From Actinomycetota bacterium (lineage in GTDB: Bacteria > Actinomycetota > Actinomycetes > Nanopelagicales > Nanopelagicaceae): DNA of 8,662 nucleotides. The stretch spans positions 1 to 8,662 of the forward strand of contig CANNDP010000041.1 in assembly GCA_947503395.1 (NCBI GenBank). The letters run 5' to 3'. The position numbers and the translations under genes are program-made. The notes under the pieces are model-generated. The model was not told where the DNA came from. It was given only the letters and a program-made list of their open reading frames with translations, and searched no databases. Shown in pieces: positions 7,414 through 8,662 of the stretch (position 1 is the first letter of the stretch; the number at the start of each line of letters is the position of its first letter).

Positions 7414-7521
7414 CGGCGCAGGAAGCAGAGTCTAGATGAAAAATTCACAAGTAATTACCCCAAGCGCTACCCTTGCGCCCCTAAGGAGGAGCATTAGCAC
7501 CCCCTTAGAAAGATAAAAAGT
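7414..7521. promoter_or_regulatory. Divergent promoter region between tRNA-Pro and tRNA-Gly
   Basis: This 108-base spacer separates two tRNA genes that point away from each other, so both promoters should lie here. For tRNA-Pro (minus strand) TAGACT (plus-strand 7429-7434) is at a suitable distance for a -10 box, but no good -35 lies 16-18 bases before it. For tRNA-Gly (plus strand) TTGCGC (7473-7478) and TAGCAC (7495-7500) with a 16-base spacer are possible. An imperfect hairpin, CTAAGG (7481-7486) with CCTTAG (7503-7508), overlaps this second candidate. No open reading frame of note is seen. Confidence 0.35.
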
Positions 7522-7595
7522 GCGGGCGTAGCTCAATGGTAGAGCCCTAGCCTTCCAAGCTAGCCACGCGGTTTCGATTACCGTCGCCCGCTCCA
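7522..7595 (+). tRNA. tRNA-Gly (anticodon UCC)
   Basis: The 74-base gene includes CCA at 7593-7595. The acceptor stem GCGGGCG/CGCCCGC is perfect with discriminator T73. The D arm is GCTC-AATGGTA-GAGC. The anticodon stem is CTAGC/GCTAG with loop CTTCCAA, giving anticodon TCC, which reads GGA and GGG. The variable loop is CCAC. The T arm is GCGGT-TTCGATT-ACCGT: the nearly invariant G53-C61 pair is replaced by U53-A61, and 49-65 is a G-U wobble. All stems otherwise pair, so I call it functional. It converges on the collagen-like gene, leaving 12 bases between them. Confidence 0.93.
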
Positions 7596-7607
7596 ATCTT
7601 TTCTAAA

Positions 7608-8662
7608 TCATCCAGTGACGCTTCCAACTAGTTGACCTGAAAAACCTCCACCAAGCGTCACTTGATCAAACGAAACTATTGTGCTCCCACTGCTCACGGT
7701 GACGGCTAATTGATAATTAGTAATAGTTGAACTTCCGTTAATGATCACTCTTCCAAAAAAAGAAAGTTCCCTTTGGCCAGTATTTCCTCGATAGTTTCGC
7801 GAATTTGATGAAATCCAATGAGTTGTAATTGTTGGCGCTTGACCCATCGCAGAAACAGCGAGTGCAAGATCCAGAGATGAGCTACTTGTTTTACCCCAAA
7901 CTAATACATCAAACAAATAACTCTTGCCTGCTTCAAGAGTTGCAAAGTTGGTTGAAGCAAGTGAAACGCCAGCATTTCCCACAAGAGCAGATGTGTAAGA
8001 AATTTCTCCCACTTGAACATTTGAAGGCCCAGTAGCTCCAGTTGCTCCTGTTGCACCTGCTGCTCCCGTTGCACCAGTAGAACCAGCTGCTCCTGTTGCA
8101 CCAGTGGCACCTGCTAATCCTGAAGATCCAGTTGCTCCTGTTGCGCCAGTTAATCCAGTTGCTCCTGTTAAGCCCGTTGCGCCAATGGGTCCAGTCGCTC
8201 CTGTTAATCCTGTCGCTCCTGTTAACCCAGTTGCTCCCGTTAATCCAGTTGCGCCAGTTAATCCAGTTGCTCCAGTTAAACCTGTGTCACCTTTTGCACC
8301 AACTGCTCCAACGTCACCTTTTTCTCCCTTCTCTCCTTTCTCGCCAGTATCGCCTTTGTCTCCCTTTTCGCCTTTCTCACCTTTTGATCCAGTAGCACCG
8401 CTGGTACTTGATCCTTTATCTCCTTGCTTGCCATCACTTCCTGCACTTCCAGTTGGTCCAATAAGACTTATTGGGGCTGGCCAGCGATTATTAACTTTTG
8501 GCCCATAGATTTGAAATGTGTTGGTGTTGATATAGAAATCTCCATCAATTCCAACTTTAGAAGTTGGAACAGCCTTGCCACTTAAGATGGTATTGGCTAG
8601 AGACTTATTGGTTCTGCCAGCGGCAGATAGTGGAGTTATTCCCACTGCAGTAAATAATGAAA
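7608..8662 (-). CDS. Collagen-like Gly-X-Y repeat protein, probably secreted (5' end cut by right window edge)
   Basis: The reading frame is open from the TAG-side end at 7608 to the window edge; a GTG at 8645 is the only in-frame start in view, but upstream codons (SLFTAV) continue without a stop. That stretch plus GITPLSAAG looks like the end of a signal peptide, so the real start is probably outside. Numbering from the GTG: residues 36-63 contain GDFYINTNTFQIYGPK and RWPAPISLIG, a short module often seen before bacterial collagen-like regions. Residues 63-208 are Gly-X-Y triplets: five, a break GSSTS (78-82), then 42 in a row. The first part (86-121) is rich in GEK and GDK; the rest is mostly GLT and GAT. 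Residues 209-345 form a Ser/Thr-rich, probably beta-rich C-terminal domain that I do not recognise. Likely a trimeric extracellular fibre or surface protein; partner and role are unknown. A phage tail-fibre origin is an alternative. Confidence 0.85.
   Translation of the reverse strand, partial: SLFTAVGITPLSAAGRTNKSLANTILSGKAVPTSKVGIDGDFYINTNTFQIYGPKVNNRWPAPISLIGPTGSAGSDGKQGDKGSSTSGATGSKGEKGEKGDKGDTGEKGEKGEKGDVGAVGAKGDTGLTGATGLTGATGLTGATGLTGATGLTGATGPIGATGLTGATGLTGATGATGSSGLAGATGATGAAGSTGATGAAGATGATGATGPSNVQVGEISYTSALVGNAGVSLASTNFATLEAGKSYLFDVLVWGKTSSSSLDLALAVSAMGQAPTITTHWISSNSRNYRGNTGQRELSFFGRVIINGSSTITNYQLAVTVSSGSTIVSFDQVTLGGGFSGQLVGSVTG
8139..8282 (-). repeat. Eight 18-base coding repeats (GLTGAT hexapeptide) in the collagen-like gene
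   Basis: Residues 122-169 of the collagen-like protein are eight units of six residues: five GLTGAT, one variant GPIGAT, then two more GLTGAT. At DNA level each unit is 18 bases and differs from its neighbours mostly at third codon positions, so the array is imperfect and not freshly amplified. Such arrays can change length by slippage or recombination. Confidence 0.85.

Noticed and set aside
7481..7508. CTAAGG/CCTTAG hairpin between the tRNA genes as a terminator or riboswitch
   Set aside because: The stem has a mismatch after 6 pairs, there is no T-run on either strand after it, and it lies in an expected promoter region. The AAGGAGG inside it is not followed by a suitable start codon.
8139..8282. 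Short regular repeats that could suggest a CRISPR array
   Set aside because: The units are 18 bases, directly adjacent without spacers, in frame, and differ at wobble positions. They are coding repeats.
8104..8508. 134-residue proline-rich open frame on the plus strand (PVAPVNP repeats)
   Set aside because: It is the mirror of the Gly-X-Y coding repeat on the opposite strand: glycine codons read in reverse give proline. There is no ribosome binding site, and the minus-strand protein makes far better sense.

Overview
This window looks like a piece of a low-GC actinobacterial chromosome. The gene order tig-clpP1-clpP2-clpX-valS-folC, the tandem pair of different ClpP subunits and the sequence style of ClpX, trigger factor and FolC are all actinobacterial. 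The DNA is AT-richer than in mycobacteria or streptomycetes, and spacers are very short. That combination suggests a streamlined freshwater lineage such as acI/Nanopelagicales. This placement is inference from reading alone; no search was run.

Layout. Positions 1-7305 hold six protein genes on the minus strand, read from right to left: tig (trigger factor), clpP1, clpP2, clpX, valS and the start of folC, which runs off the left edge. clpP1 and clpP2 overlap by 4 bases (ATGA), valS and folC are 2 bases apart, and clpX and valS are 22 bases apart. Two larger gaps, before clpP1 (107 bases) and before clpX (94 bases), could hold internal promoters or operators. Both contain GCGAAC on the coding strand, which resembles half of a ClgR operator. 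A tRNA-Pro(UGG) gene lies 32 bases upstream of tig on the same strand. A divergent tRNA-Gly(UCC) gene on the plus strand follows after a 108-base spacer. From 7608 to the right edge the minus strand encodes a collagen-like protein with about 48 Gly-X-Y triplets, probably secreted and cut at its 5' end by the window edge.

How the genes work together. Trigger factor catches nascent chains at the ribosome. ClpX unfolds tagged or damaged proteins and feeds them to the ClpP1P2 protease, so the first four genes form a protein folding and turnover unit. valS (tRNA charging) and folC (folate polyglutamylation) are housekeeping genes carried in the same run. The collagen-like gene is the one accessory element.

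I found no convincing new defence, mobile or biosynthetic system. The points most worth a second look are the collagen-like gene packed against the tRNA-Gly 3' end, unusual T-arm base pairs in both tRNAs, the close tRNA-Pro/tig linkage, and candidate operator sequences in the two clp gaps.
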